Below, piece after piece: positions 52,623-62,098 of a stretch of 63,926 nt of DNA (positions within the stretch are counted from its first letter, which is position 1; every line of letters begins with the position of its first letter). The notes beneath the pieces were generated by a model. It ran no database searches, had not been told where the DNA came from, and saw nothing but the letters and a program-made list of their open reading frames with translations. A program made the translations under genes and the position numbers. This DNA comes from an uncultured Bacteroidaceae bacterium (GTDB taxonomy: Bacteria > Bacteroidota > Bacteroidia > Bacteroidales > Bacteroidaceae), in assembly GCA_934293005.1 (NCBI GenBank), contig CAKQYA010000015.1:1-63926 (forward strand), in the 5' to 3' direction.

Positions 52623-53238
52623 ATTGTTTTTGTGTTTTGATTATTTTATTCATTTCTTTCGCAGGGTCGGGAGCGTTGAGCACAGCTCCGCTTATGGCGA
52701 TGCCGCTTATGCCTGTGTGCATAAGAGATGGTATGTCGTCAGCTGTGATGCCTCCTATCGCCACTACAGGTGTGGAGAGATTGTGAAGCTTCATTTGTTT
52801 CATGATGGCTTCGTAGCCTTCAAGTCCAAGAGTGGGAGACAGTTTTTCTTTTGTTGTGGTGAATCGGAAAGGTCCGCAGCCTATATAGTTCACTCCTGCC
52901 TGGCACAGTTGTTGTATGTCTTCAAAGGTGTTGGCTGTGCCGCCTATGATGAAGTCTTCGCCAAGTAAGTGTCGGGCATCTTTTATAGGCATGTCGTTCT
53001 TGCCAAGATGCACCCCGTCGGCATGAATCTCTTTGACAAGCTCCACGCGGTCGTCAATGATGAATGTCGCGTGAGCCTCACGGCATATAGCTTGCGCTTT
53101 GAGAGCCGTTTGCAGAGCCTCCTCTGCTGTCGCATTCTTCATGCGAAGCTGAATCCAACGGCAACCTCCTTCTATTGCAAGTTGAATGCCTGAAATTTGG
53201 TCGTGGCATTCGTTTTGATGCGAGATGAATTGTATCAT
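52615..53238 (-). CDS. thiE: Thiamine-phosphate synthase
   Basis: A 207-residue barrel enzyme that couples HMP-pyrophosphate and thiazole phosphate. Motifs: GCRWIQLRMKNATAEEAL, ATFIIDDRVELVKEIHADGV, HLGKNDMPIKDARHLLGEDF (diphosphate and Mg contacts), NYIGCGPFRFTTTKEK and VVAIGGITADDI. All expected residues are present, so this is the catalytic copy, as opposed to the shorter TenI-like gene at 47219. It lies 42 nt after thiS and overlaps thiG. Confidence 0.93.
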   Translation of the reverse strand: MIQFISHQNECHDQISGIQLAIEGGCRWIQLRMKNATAEEALQTALKAQAICREAHATFIIDDRVELVKEIHADGVHLGKNDMPIKDARHLLGEDFIIGGTANTFEDIQQLCQAGVNYIGCGPFRFTTTKEKLSPTLGLEGYEAIMKQMKLHNLSTPVVAIGGITADDIPSLMHTGISGIAISGAVLNAPDPAKEMNKIIKTQKQYE

Positions 53239-53280
53239 GTTATATATATATAATAATGTGGCTATTGGATGTCCTGTGGA

Positions 53281-53478
53281 CTATCCTCCACATGCGGCCT
53301 TGATGATGATGATATTGTCGTTTTCAGTTACAGGAGTGTCTTCCCATTGGTCGCGAGGAATCATCTTGTTGTTTTTAGCCATCGCAACTCCGGCTGCAGG
53401 CAAACTCATTTCTGCAGCGAGAGACATGAGGGTGTCTGCGTTTGTGGATGTGGGCTGGTTGTTGATAATCACTTTCAT
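53281..53478 (-). CDS. thiS: Sulfur carrier protein ThiS
   Basis: A 65-residue ubiquitin-like carrier started at 53478 (MKVIINNQPTSTNADTLM). The C-terminus IIIIKAACGG carries the Gly-Gly that is adenylated by ThiF and converted to a thiocarboxylate. The frame is open to 53499, but the internal start fits the family length. It is the first gene of the operon, about 245 nt downstream of the riboswitch terminator. Confidence 0.92.
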   Translation of the reverse strand: MKVIINNQPTSTNADTLMSLAAEMSLPAAGVAMAKNNKMIPRDQWEDTPVTENDNIIIIKAACGG

Positions 53479-53722
53479 GTTGCTTGAGATTATAAGCATG
53501 CATTCACAATTATTTTATGGAGTCGTAGTGTGACGCTTTCTTGTTTGCCGCTCTTTCTTATGCGTGTCTGTTGCTTCTGTTTGTTGGTCGCTATGCAGCA
53601 TGGCTCCTTCAAACATGAGAAACATCTGCATCAGGATGCAGCGCGTCAGATTAAAATAATGATGAACACCTGCTTTGTGAATAAAATGGAGTGTTCAATC
53701 ACGAAAGTGGAAATAAGCGGTT

Positions 53723-53774
53723 TGAAAAAAGAAAAGTCCCTATACTATGTCTATGCACAACATAGCGTAGGGGC
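53723..53774 (-). terminator. Riboswitch expression-platform terminator of the thi operon
   Basis: A 13-bp stem with one mismatch (53738-53750 with 53760-53772; CCCTA and TAGGG outer pairs) is followed on the minus strand by a U-rich tract (53723-53736). It lies directly after the TPP aptamer, the expected position for ligand-dependent termination. Confidence 0.85.
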
Positions 53775-53802
53775 TTTGCTTTTATTTTCATATTGCATCA
53801 TG

Positions 53803-53876
53803 TTCCCTGTGGCAGCATTATCTGTATCAGGTTCAATGGGTGTAATCTCAGCCGAATATATTCAGCACCCCGTGAT
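53803..53876 (-). promoter_or_regulatory. TPP riboswitch (THI element)
   Basis: The minus strand reads the conserved THI-box blocks in order: GGGGTGC, GGCTGAGAT, ACACCC, TGAACCTGAT, AGATAATGC, then the closing CAGGGAA. The aptamer sits between a good promoter and a terminator, ahead of thiS. High thiamine pyrophosphate should favour termination. Confidence 0.95.
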
Positions 53877-53886
53877 ATTGTTGATG

Positions 53887-53918
53887 CAAAGTTATGTTTT
53901 TTGTTTTAAAGTAACAAG
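53887..53918 (-). promoter_or_regulatory. Promoter of the thi operon
   Basis: Minus-strand -33 CTTG (53915-53918), 20-nt spacer, -7 TAACTTTG (53887-53894). Transcription would start only about 5-10 nt before the first base of the TPP aptamer. Confidence 0.8.
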
Positions 53919-54119
53919 AGTTTCATGCCTTTTTTGCTTCATGGAATGAATAAAAACCTGATGGTCTTCGGATAGAGGTGGGTTGGGTGACGTTGACATG
54001 CTGATGACAAACTCTGATGTTGTTGAATTCTGATGAAAGATTTGTGGAGAGTTTGTCGCAGCATGTTTCCTTTGCATCGCATTGATTGCGCGGGTGATGT
54101 TTCTGTTAATGACTGACAC

Positions 54120-55256
54120 TCAGAATGGACGGTATTGATTCTTTGTCTCCTTCACCGCTATGCACTCCATCTCTATGAGCCATGTTGGTCTGCATACAGG
54201 TGCGAGGGTTATGACAAATGGAGTGTCGTGGAAACGCTCATCAAACATGTGCTTGACCAATTGATAGTCGGCGCTGTCACGCAAGTATACTATGATCTGC
54301 ATGATGTCGGAAAAGTCCATGCCGCCTTCATTGAGAAGGGCTGATACATTTTCCCACATACGTTCTGTTTGTCTGCGTATGTCGCCCACGTGAATCACTT
54401 CACCTTGGTTGTTGATAGATGCTGTGCCAGATATGTATATATGGTTGCGGTCGCCATATTGCATCAGTGTGCCTCTTTCGAACGTTACCCCATACTCGAT
54501 AGTCTTGTTCAGATGGCTTAGCGCATACAGATAGCGTTGCTGTTCTGGTTCGAATCCTGTCAAGGCATAGCTGCCGAGCTGTATGAGAGCTTTGGGGTTG
54601 ACAGGGTTGCCGCCGATGCCTGTGGACGAAATATAATGAGTGGTAGGCGTGAGCCCTTGCTCCAAGAAGCATTCGCGGCGTGACTTTACAAGGCCGGCAT
54701 ATTGCGTGTCAACGTCGCGCACATAAAACCATGTGCGGATGCAGTTGTTGAGCAGTGTGGCATCAAACATGCGCAGGTGCTTGATGTAGGAGAGCATGGT
54801 GTTCCATGTCTGCATGTATGACGTGTCGGCTGATGTGTCTGTTAGTCCCATTGTCCATATATGCTTGTAGCCGTTATGACTCACGACAGTCGACTCATTC
54901 ACATTATTCACTTCTGTGCCTTTCTGCATGTATATCCACAAGGCTACCTTGGATCCGTTGAGGGGCGGTTGCTGGATGTATGACACTGTGCAAGGCTGTG
55001 TGGCTGGTATTAGCGGTGCTTGGTTGGTCGCATCGCTAAGGAAATAACGCATGAATACAGGTTGCGCGCCATTAGTCTCAGGTCGAGCCATGAGCGCTTC
55101 CAAGGCTTGGTTGAGGCGGATGAGCTGGTCGGCAAAAAGGTCTTGCATAGGAGTTACGTGCAAGATGGCGTGGATTTCTTCCACTTCGCCTGCAGCAAAG
55201 CGAGACATCTGGATATATGCGTTGGCTGAATCTATGTTTATTTTAATCTGTTCCAT
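54120..55256 (-). CDS. Rid/chorismatase-fold protein
   Basis: A 378-residue protein when started at 55256 (MEQIKINIDSANAYIQMSRF). The frame is open to 55292. The C-terminal half resembles a YjgF/Rid domain (MQYGDRNHIYISGTASINNQ, GEVIHVGDIRRQTERMWENV, DFSDIMQIIVYLRDSADYQL, CRPTWLIEMECIAV). The N-terminal half is a diverged copy, the two-lobed layout of chorismatase-like (FkbO/Hyg5) proteins. Whether it acts on chorismate, on an enamine, or is catalytic at all cannot be read. It is the last gene on this strand of the haem/iron locus, with its own -7 box (TAACTTTG, 55266-55273) only 9 nt before the ATG, so its mRNA may be nearly leaderless. Confidence 0.65.
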   Translation of the reverse strand: MEQIKINIDSANAYIQMSRFAAGEVEEIHAILHVTPMQDLFADQLIRLNQALEALMARPETNGAQPVFMRYFLSDATNQAPLIPATQPCTVSYIQQPPLNGSKVALWIYMQKGTEVNNVNESTVVSHNGYKHIWTMGLTDTSADTSYMQTWNTMLSYIKHLRMFDATLLNNCIRTWFYVRDVDTQYAGLVKSRRECFLEQGLTPTTHYISSTGIGGNPVNPKALIQLGSYALTGFEPEQQRYLYALSHLNKTIEYGVTFERGTLMQYGDRNHIYISGTASINNQGEVIHVGDIRRQTERMWENVSALLNEGGMDFSDIMQIIVYLRDSADYQLVKHMFDERFHDTPFVITLAPVCRPTWLIEMECIAVKETKNQYRPF

Positions 55257-55350
55257 AATAAGTTGCAAAGTTATTGTTTTTTTGCATATCAATGATGAAA
55301 AATGAGAGAATTTTTACTTATGCATGATTGTGCACATGAAACAATGTGCG

Positions 55351-56826
55351 TCAGTTGGCATAGCTATGCATGCCTGTAAGCAGATAGTTGCATCCGAAGT
55401 ATGTCATAAGCACTGTCAGGAAAGCCAATCGAAGATAAAGAGCTGTGTGCTTTTCATTTCTGAACCATGGCAGTGTGGCTGAATGAAGCGGATACATGTA
55501 CACGAGAAACGTGATCAGAGCCCACGTCTCTTTGGGATCCCATTGCCAGAAGGCGCCCCATGCTGTTTTTGCCCATATGCCACCGAGGATGATGCCTATG
55601 CCAAGAAGCAGTTCGGCCCAGATGAGCATTGTTCTGTTGGGACGGAAGAGCAGCAGAGCGTAGAGGCAGTAGGAAACCATGATGACTGTGACATGCGATG
55701 AGAGCCATGGGCTTTGCAGCACAGGCATGATTGGCGTTACCTGAGGATCGAGCGAACTGATGTGTGTCACCAGCAATGTGGCTCCAGCCACAAGGAGTGC
55801 TGGTGCAGCGTGCTTCTTGGTGACGCATGAGATGGCAAGAGCGGCCAATGCAACCACTTGCATTGTCTCATACGTGCTTGTGAGAGGCAGATGGCCTGAT
55901 ATATACCAGCGGATGAGCAACGAGGCAAGCAGGATGGCTGTAAGGATAATGCTCATCATTCTTGCGGCATGTTGCACAAGGCTCATCCTTTGTGTGACAG
56001 TGGATTTCTGTTTGCATCGTGAGTATACAGCGAAGAGGATGAATGCGAGAGAAAAACTTGATACGAAGAGGATTATGTTCCAAGGAGTGGCGTTGTAGAA
56101 CAGTTCGGCATGTACCTTCATGTCTGAGAGCGGCCTCGCTCCAGGAGCCAATGTCTCGTATAGCTTGCCTCTCGACAGAAGGATGATGGTCGCGAGCTGG
56201 TCTTCAAGGTCGGGGTAGTCTCCTTGCTTGAGGATGTAATTGCCGCATTCGTTGAAGCAGTCGGAGAAGCTTGCGTATGAAGTCTTAATGCCTAAAGCCT
56301 GCTGCGCTGCTGCTTTCCTCACCTTAATCATAGCCACATCTTTCCAGTCTTCGGGGTAAAGCGCCCACGACAGCATGAGCTGTTCGGGGGTTAGTCCGCC
56401 AAAGGTTGTGGTGCCTGTCACCTTAATGGCAAAGTCGCGTGCCGGTGTGTTGAGCGGGCAGAAGCGTCCAAGATACATTACTTGTGTGGTGCGCATGGAG
56501 TCTGCATCCGAGCGGGCCACTGTGCGGACCTTAATGGCTTGACTTGTAGAATAAGACATGCTCAGCGCTATGGTAAGGATAACAGCAGCATTGAATCGCT
56601 TGCATAGACGTTTTATCCATCTGAAATGCGGAGTGATGCATGTGAGTGACATGGCTAATGCCAGACACCATAGTGTGATGAACCACCATGATGAGTATAT
56701 TTCAGAGTGGGCTGCTTCTGTGCCAGCCCTGTCCTCCACTATTGTTGCAATAGCCATTATCACGATGAGAATGGCATAGAGAACGAAAGCCGCACGTCTG
56801 ATGTTTTTTAGTATATGTTTCTTCAT
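55351..56826 (-). CDS. ResB/CcsA-type cytochrome c assembly protein
   Basis: A 491-residue polytopic inner-membrane protein. The N-terminal part has several helices and a large periplasmic segment (about 110-245), consistent with a reduced ResB-like portion. The C-terminal half is CcsA-like, with LTSTYETMQVVALAALAISC (conserved His/Thr region before the haem), SSHVTVIMVSYCLYALL with a conserved His, and the tryptophan-rich AKTAWGAFWQWDPKETWALI near residue 425. System II assembly proteins carry haem out and attach it to CxxCH cysteines. It directly follows the CxxCH lipoprotein and di-heme oxidoreductase genes, which are its likely clients. It lies 95 nt after the former. Confidence 0.82.
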   Translation of the reverse strand: MKKHILKNIRRAAFVLYAILIVIMAIATIVEDRAGTEAAHSEIYSSWWFITLWCLALAMSLTCITPHFRWIKRLCKRFNAAVILTIALSMSYSTSQAIKVRTVARSDADSMRTTQVMYLGRFCPLNTPARDFAIKVTGTTTFGGLTPEQLMLSWALYPEDWKDVAMIKVRKAAAQQALGIKTSYASFSDCFNECGNYILKQGDYPDLEDQLATIILLSRGKLYETLAPGARPLSDMKVHAELFYNATPWNIILFVSSFSLAFILFAVYSRCKQKSTVTQRMSLVQHAARMMSIILTAILLASLLIRWYISGHLPLTSTYETMQVVALAALAISCVTKKHAAPALLVAGATLLVTHISSLDPQVTPIMPVLQSPWLSSHVTVIMVSYCLYALLLFRPNRTMLIWAELLLGIGIILGGIWAKTAWGAFWQWDPKETWALITFLVYMYPLHSATLPWFRNEKHTALYLRLAFLTVLMTYFGCNYLLTGMHSYAN

Positions 56827-56921
56827 GTTGAATGATTTTATTCAAATTGAAAATGTTGCGATATACATATAAACGATAATGTTGCTGATATATTTTTCCA
56901 GTGCATGCTTTTTTGAGAATG

Positions 56922-57650
56922 TCATTGCTTGGCGCCAAAATCTATCCAGTCTTTCATTATTTGCTGAAATGCTTTTGGCACAGGGTCTGTGAAGAGGCCT
57001 GTGTGGGCATAGCTGAGAGTGAGTGAAGGGTCTGTGATGACTTTGTACAGGAAACTCTCCTCCGAGTGGCCAGGAAGCACGCGCATCATGCCAGGCTCTT
57101 TATGTGCGGGAATGTTCACTATGTCGCTGTAGGCATTCTCTTTTGTGAGGTCAAGTTGAGCTGCAGGTGATTTGCCTTGGTGACAGCGTGAGCAGTTGTT
57201 GCCTTGGAAGAGGTGGGTGTTGATGGCTGTAAACATGCTGGCGTCGATGTCGTTGACGTCAATCTTGACAGTGTCGTCTGTTGTGGCGTTCTCTGGAATC
57301 CTGTAAGTGTAAAGTGTGGCAATGCGCTTGCGCAAGGGCGAGAGAATGGCTATCTCAGCGGTTGAGACTGTGCCGGGCACTCCGTTAAGTGTGATAGTGT
57401 CATTGTTTGTGCTTGGGATAGACTTCACTATTTCAGCATACTCGCTGCCTTCGTTGAAGCATGCGAGAGCAATAGTGTATGTGCCGTTCCATGTGTCAAT
57501 GCCATGAATGCTGCCTGTAAGCTGCATGGTGTATGTGTCGGTGCTGATGTGCGTGCCTGTCTTTTCCTCTATCAACCCATCGTCGCATGCTGAGAATGAT
57601 ATGGATGCAACGTATAGTAGGGCTGAAATGTATTTTATATTAAATGTCAT
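56922..57650 (-). CDS. CxxCH-containing c-type haem lipoprotein
   Basis: A 242-residue exported lipoprotein (SISFSAC-DDG). Residues 30-140 are beta-rich and unassigned. The C-terminal 90 residues hold one haem-attachment site, CSRCH (153-157), followed by HKEPGMMRVLPGHSEESFLY, where Met or His could be the distal ligand. This layout resembles the cytochrome-like region of planctomycete-type cytochromes and of other single-haem lipoproteins. It follows the OprO/P-type porin by 15 nt and precedes the cytochrome assembly gene, so the three are one unit. Confidence 0.75.
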   Translation of the reverse strand: MTFNIKYISALLYVASISFSACDDGLIEEKTGTHISTDTYTMQLTGSIHGIDTWNGTYTIALACFNEGSEYAEIVKSIPSTNNDTITLNGVPGTVSTAEIAILSPLRKRIATLYTYRIPENATTDDTVKIDVNDIDASMFTAINTHLFQGNNCSRCHQGKSPAAQLDLTKENAYSDIVNIPAHKEPGMMRVLPGHSEESFLYKVITDPSLTLSYAHTGLFTDPVPKAFQQIMKDWIDFGAKQ

Positions 57651-57665
57651 TTGTGTTGGGTCATT

Positions 57666-58883
57666 TTAGAATGTGTATTGCAGCATCACTGTGGCCGAGT
57701 GCGTGGCGATGCCAAGGTCATCATTGTCACGGTCAAGCTGTGTGGCGTGTCCTGTGCGTCCGATATATTGGTACATTGCTGAGACCTTGAGACCTGTGCC
57801 CTTTATGAAATAATTCACTCCAACAGCTGGCATGTTGAGATAACCATCCTTGTCGGATCCGTTGCGGTCGAGAAAATCATAGCGCAGAGCCACTTGTGTC
57901 TGAGGCGCCACGAAATAACCGCCCTGGATGTAGCCACCAAGGTAATTGAAGGTGTCGGATATCTTTTGTCTGTCTGTGAAGCCTACATGCATGTGGTAAA
58001 TCTCTGCTCCGAGATAGAGTTTGTTGTATAGCCATGATGCTTCAAGTCCGAGGCGTGTGTCGTTGGTGCTCTCGTTCTCGCTCTCCACGTTGATGTTGGC
58101 GCTTGCTGCAATCTGCAGTTTGTTTTCATTGAGCAAGTTGGGGTTGCCTTGTGTGGCTGGCATCTTGCCCATTGGCTCCCATGTGAAGCGTGTGGCGTAG
58201 AGCAGGGATGGAATGTGCCAGTCGTCGGACACTGTTTTTGTGGCAGTGTTGACGTTTGCTCCTGTGCCGTTGAACAGGCCTGCTTCATAGCCAAACCAGT
58301 GTCCAATCTTTCCGTGCGCCATTATGCCGAGGTCAAAGCCTGTGCCGATGGCAGGAGATGTCGCATTGAGGACATGAGGCATGATGGTGGTTGCTGTGAG
58401 AGATGTGGGCAACTGCGGCATCAGGGTCTCTCCGAGCGTTGTGAGGTATGCGTGGCTGAAAGGAGTCTTGAACTTGCCCACTTTGACAGCGAATGCGTTG
58501 CTTGTCTTCACGTCGAACCATGCTTGCTGAAGAAGTGCGCCTCCCGACTTTGATGCATTGATAGACAGATTGTATGTCACAATGTTGTATGCTTTGCCTG
58601 TGAAACCGAGCACAGCATATGGAAAGGCGAAGCCTGAGTTGGCGATATTGTCTTGGTTGTATGCCTTGTCAAGGCCTTCGTCATCGTAATAATTGAAATT
58701 GGCTGTTGTCTGCATCATGAGGTATGGCTTGAATGAAAAATTGCCATCCTTGCTTTCTATCTGGAACATGCGATCGGAGCCGATGGTGACAACACCGTTG
58801 TCTGTGTCGAGTGACGCTGTTTGTGCTGCTGCGGTTATTGTTGAAGCCATAAGGCCCGCAAGTAGAATTGATTTTTTCATCAT
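57666..58883 (-). CDS. OprO/OprP-type outer-membrane porin
   Basis: A 405-residue beta-barrel protein. It starts with a signal peptide (ILLAGLMASTITAAAQ), then a plug/barrel pattern with alternating aromatic strands (GFAFPYAVLGFTGKAYNIVT, AFAVKVGKFKTPFSHAYLTT, PAIGTGFDLGIMAHGKIGHW) and the C-terminal aromatic ATVMLQYTF. The family forms anion-selective or substrate-specific channels, but specificity cannot be read. It lies between the di-heme oxidoreductase (136-nt gap) and the CxxCH lipoprotein (15-nt gap). Confidence 0.8.
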   Translation of the reverse strand: MMKKSILLAGLMASTITAAAQTASLDTDNGVVTIGSDRMFQIESKDGNFSFKPYLMMQTTANFNYYDDEGLDKAYNQDNIANSGFAFPYAVLGFTGKAYNIVTYNLSINASKSGGALLQQAWFDVKTSNAFAVKVGKFKTPFSHAYLTTLGETLMPQLPTSLTATTIMPHVLNATSPAIGTGFDLGIMAHGKIGHWFGYEAGLFNGTGANVNTATKTVSDDWHIPSLLYATRFTWEPMGKMPATQGNPNLLNENKLQIAASANINVESENESTNDTRLGLEASWLYNKLYLGAEIYHMHVGFTDRQKISDTFNYLGGYIQGGYFVAPQTQVALRYDFLDRNGSDKDGYLNMPAVGVNYFIKGTGLKVSAMYQYIGRTGHATQLDRDNDDLGIATHSATVMLQYTF

Positions 58884-59019
58884 ATTGTATTTTTTGTTTG
58901 AGGTGTGCTGTGCTGTCTGTTGTTAGCAGGTCTGCATGATATGTGTATTGTATGATTGCTTATGACATTGCAATGTCAGCGTATGATTGATTCAATATGG
59001 CATCTGTTGATGTGCTTTA

Positions 59020-60570
59020 TTATAAGCTTTCAAGAAATTTGACCAGAGCCTGCCTGTCAGCTTTGTCCATCTTCTTGAATAGGTTTTTGCTGGCTTCGCC
59101 TTCACCGCCGTGCCACATGATGGCTTCAATGAAGTTGCGTGCGCGCCCGTCATGGAGGAAGTATGTGTGTCCATTCACTTTCTTTTGCAAGCCGATGCCC
59201 CAGAGAGGAGTGGTGCGCCATTCGTTGCCTCGTGCCATGCCGCTTGTATAGTTGTCGTTGAGGCCTACTCCCATGATTTCAGATCCCATGTCGTGCAGCA
59301 GGTAGTCGGTGTAAGGATGTATGGTCTGGCTGCCAAGCCAAGGCAGTTCTGTCCCATCGAGAAGCACCGCTCCGCGTGGACGGGTGTGGAGAGTGGTGAC
59401 ATGGCATAGATGGCACTTTGCGTTGTAGAATGCTTTTTGCCCTTTCTCCACAGCTTCGCGTTCTGTCATTGTTTCTTCTCTTCCGTCAGAGTGTGTGAGC
59501 GTGACTTTGGTTGTCTTGCTGCCAAGCCTTCTGGCTGGCACACCGAGTGAGTGCATGTAAAGATCTACTTTGGCCATGTCTTCTGTGCTCACATCGAGTT
59601 TGTCGTATGTCAGTCCCATCATCGAGCCTTCTTTCATCTGCAGCTGTCCTTGGCATATTTCTTCAGGATAGCGCGAATTTGTTGCGCCCATGTCTGAGGA
59701 GAATCCCAATTCGACTGTAAGGTCAAGGTGCTGAGCTTTGTTTCCAGAAAGTCCCACGCCTGTGACGCCTTTTTCTGTGATGTAGTTGACGCGTCCCGAA
59801 ATGCCGTATTCTGGATAGCTTAAAGAGGCGAGTTTCTCAATCTCATCGCGGCTCACAGCCATCATCTGTCCCATGCCTACATGGCGGAGCGGAATGCGCA
59901 CTGTGCAGAAGAGGTCTTCAGGACGTATCTCTACTGAGTCTTTCTTCACGTTGTCCCACATCTTCTTATACCATTCTGTGATGGTGTATTCAGGGCGAGC
60001 CAATTCATAAGTGTCGCCATCAGGAAATTTAAACTTCTCATACTTCCAACGTACCTGGAGCTTGCCTTCGGGTGTCACGCCATAGATGGTCTGGTCATGG
60101 AGCACGCGTCCGTAATCTTGGAAGAACACGCCATTCTTTCTTGCAACGTATACAAGCATTGCTGACATGCCGTTGGTGCCAGAACCATATACAGGCGTGC
60201 CGTCGGGGTCGGTGCCAACTTGATTCCATACACCCGGAGAGGTGCGTCCTGCATTCATGTGGCAGCTTGCACAAGAATAGCCTGCATAGACAGGACCATA
60301 GCTGTCGGTCACATTATCGTACAGGCTGTTGCCGTTCTGAAAATAACTGGCATATATGCCTGAAAGCCATTCGGCATCAATGTCGAAGGCTTTCGAGGAT
60401 GTCTTGAAGACAGTGGATGTGCCTGCAGAGAGGGCGAAGTTGTCCATCTCGCTTGCGTGTGTCTCTACAAACTCAGCACATGGGTCGCTTTCATCTTCAC
60501 AAGCTGTTGTTGCAAACAGAAGGCTTGCCATTGTGATGAGCATGTAAGTGTATCTTTGAATATGTTTCAT
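59020..60570 (-). CDS. Di-heme oxidoreductase (DHOR family) lipoprotein
   Basis: A 516-residue exported lipoprotein (LLFATTAC-EDE). Two c-type haem sites are present: CASCH (100-104) and CHLCH (386-390). Family blocks include SGTNGMSAMLVYVA, YTDYLLHDMGSEIMG, EWRTTPLWGIGL and FLHDGRARNFIEAIMWHGGE. Members of this family are cytochrome-like redox enzymes often encoded with imelysin. A role in oxidising or reducing iron, or in peroxide handling, is inferred. It sits between imelysin (90-nt gap) and a porin. Confidence 0.88.
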   Translation of the reverse strand: MKHIQRYTYMLITMASLLFATTACEDESDPCAEFVETHASEMDNFALSAGTSTVFKTSSKAFDIDAEWLSGIYASYFQNGNSLYDNVTDSYGPVYAGYSCASCHMNAGRTSPGVWNQVGTDPDGTPVYGSGTNGMSAMLVYVARKNGVFFQDYGRVLHDQTIYGVTPEGKLQVRWKYEKFKFPDGDTYELARPEYTITEWYKKMWDNVKKDSVEIRPEDLFCTVRIPLRHVGMGQMMAVSRDEIEKLASLSYPEYGISGRVNYITEKGVTGVGLSGNKAQHLDLTVELGFSSDMGATNSRYPEEICQGQLQMKEGSMMGLTYDKLDVSTEDMAKVDLYMHSLGVPARRLGSKTTKVTLTHSDGREETMTEREAVEKGQKAFYNAKCHLCHVTTLHTRPRGAVLLDGTELPWLGSQTIHPYTDYLLHDMGSEIMGVGLNDNYTSGMARGNEWRTTPLWGIGLQKKVNGHTYFLHDGRARNFIEAIMWHGGEGEASKNLFKKMDKADRQALVKFLESL

Positions 60571-60660
60571 GATAATCGGGTAAATAGTGATTGCAGCACT
60601 ATCGTGTTACTTGTTTTTATTTTGCCTCTGCTCACGCAGAAGCGGATGTGTGTGTAAATG

Positions 60661-61875
60661 TCATTTCACTGTGCGTGGCACTCCGTTCTTGAAGAGCAAG
60701 AATTCAAGGGTGTGGTAGCCGCGGAGCGACTGTGCAGCCTCGATGGCTTTGTTGTCTTCATCGTATGGGCCGTTCCATTCCATCTCAGACCAGTTTTGTG
60801 ATTTGAGCAGATTGGCGATGCCTATTGCGTCGAGTGGCCAAGAGTCCATGTTGGGATCGAGACCGAGTGAAGATACTGGTCCAAAGAGGAATGCCTCTGA
60901 AGTTTCCCATGGTTCGCGTGCTGCAAGCCAAGCATTGCATGCATTCTCAAATGCGGCATTTGAAGGACTGCTCTTGAAACTTCTGACAGCTGCAAGAAGG
61001 GCTTCGTTCTTTTCAGCCAAATCTTTATATGTTGGCAAAGCCACATTGTCCACGAAGCGCTCTACAATCTCTTGGGCGTCTTCTTCTGACATCTTGCTGT
61101 TGACAATAGAGTTGAGGGCTTCTATTGATTGAGAAAGATTAGCGCATGCCTCCATTGCTGCAGCAGCTTCTTCAGATCCGATGTTGTTTCGGAATGGCTG
61201 TGGAATGTCGTCGATGGCAGTCCATGCAGCGCATACAGCCTGCCAAACTTTAATAGACTGCGGACGCATGTCGTTGTTCATCATGCACTTTGCGATGATG
61301 GATGCCTGGTTGACGGTAGCTGGGTTATACTGGAACTTGTCAGGGCTTGTTGTTAGACGCTCTCCAAGGAGAGAATTGGCGATAGACAAGATGTTGTTTT
61401 TGTAGTCGTCGCGTGAGTGCCATGAATACCACGACTCCACGGCATAAAGGGCTTTGTTGTGGTCGCCTTTGGTCCAATAGTCTACAGGCTCGCCGATTTT
61501 AGCTGTGCCTACTTCGTTTGCAATGTCGTTGCAGCCTTCAAGTATCTGCTGCACGCAAGCTATGGCTGAAGAGTAGCCAGAAGCAGAGGTGTGGTTCTTG
61601 AAGTCTGCGGCAAAGCCGTTGTTCCATTCGTCATAGAGATTCTTTGAGTCTTTGGCTATGAGCAATGCCGTGTTGTATGTGTAGTTGCCCCATGCATCGG
61701 CATATTCACTTGTGTAGTCAATGGCTTGCGCTTCCTCTTCTGTCATTTTCTTGTCACCGTTGCCGTCATTGTTGTCATCATCGCTGCATGATGCTGCTGC
61801 GAGCGTAAGGCAGCAGAGGGCCATGGCTGAGATGCTTCTTGCAATCTGCTTGTATGTAAGTGTAGTTTTTTTCAT
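60661..61875 (-). CDS. Imelysin-family iron-binding lipoprotein
   Basis: A 404-residue helical lipoprotein (LTLAAASC-SDD, then an acidic DDDNNDGNGDKK linker). It has the bundle architecture of imelysins and the GxHxxE motif near the end (GYHTLEFLL, 386-394). Other family-like segments are AIACVQQILEGCNDIANEVG and WLAAREPWETSEAFLFGPVS. Imelysins (IrpA, and the EfeO C-terminal domain) bind iron and serve iron uptake. It is encoded between the first porin (223-nt gap) and the di-heme oxidoreductase. Confidence 0.9.
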   Translation of the reverse strand: MKKTTLTYKQIARSISAMALCCLTLAAASCSDDDNNDGNGDKKMTEEEAQAIDYTSEYADAWGNYTYNTALLIAKDSKNLYDEWNNGFAADFKNHTSASGYSSAIACVQQILEGCNDIANEVGTAKIGEPVDYWTKGDHNKALYAVESWYSWHSRDDYKNNILSIANSLLGERLTTSPDKFQYNPATVNQASIIAKCMMNNDMRPQSIKVWQAVCAAWTAIDDIPQPFRNNIGSEEAAAAMEACANLSQSIEALNSIVNSKMSEEDAQEIVERFVDNVALPTYKDLAEKNEALLAAVRSFKSSPSNAAFENACNAWLAAREPWETSEAFLFGPVSSLGLDPNMDSWPLDAIGIANLLKSQNWSEMEWNGPYDEDNKAIEAAQSLRGYHTLEFLLFKNGVPRTVK

Positions 61876-62098
61876 GTCTTGTGTAATTAGCTTTAAATAA
61901 TGAATGCGTTTTTCTTTTGATATTTAGTGTTTATAGTGGTTGTTATGGCTTGTTTATTAACTAAATATTATATATATTATGGGTTATGTGCGTAAAACGA
62001 TAGTGCTGCAAAAACTATCTGATAATTCGTTTTGCACATTTGCGATTGTATGATAATTAATACGCCATGTGTGTAATGTTATGTGTGTTGCGGAGTGG

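Noticed and set aside
53530..53949. 139-codon plus-strand open frame over the thi leader
   Set aside because: It runs antisense through the TPP aptamer and terminator, which are strongly supported, and its translation is not protein-like.
54540..54570. tRNA T-arm-like sequence GGTTCGAATCC
   Set aside because: It lies within the well-supported Rid-fold coding sequence, and no acceptor stem or anticodon arm can be formed around it.
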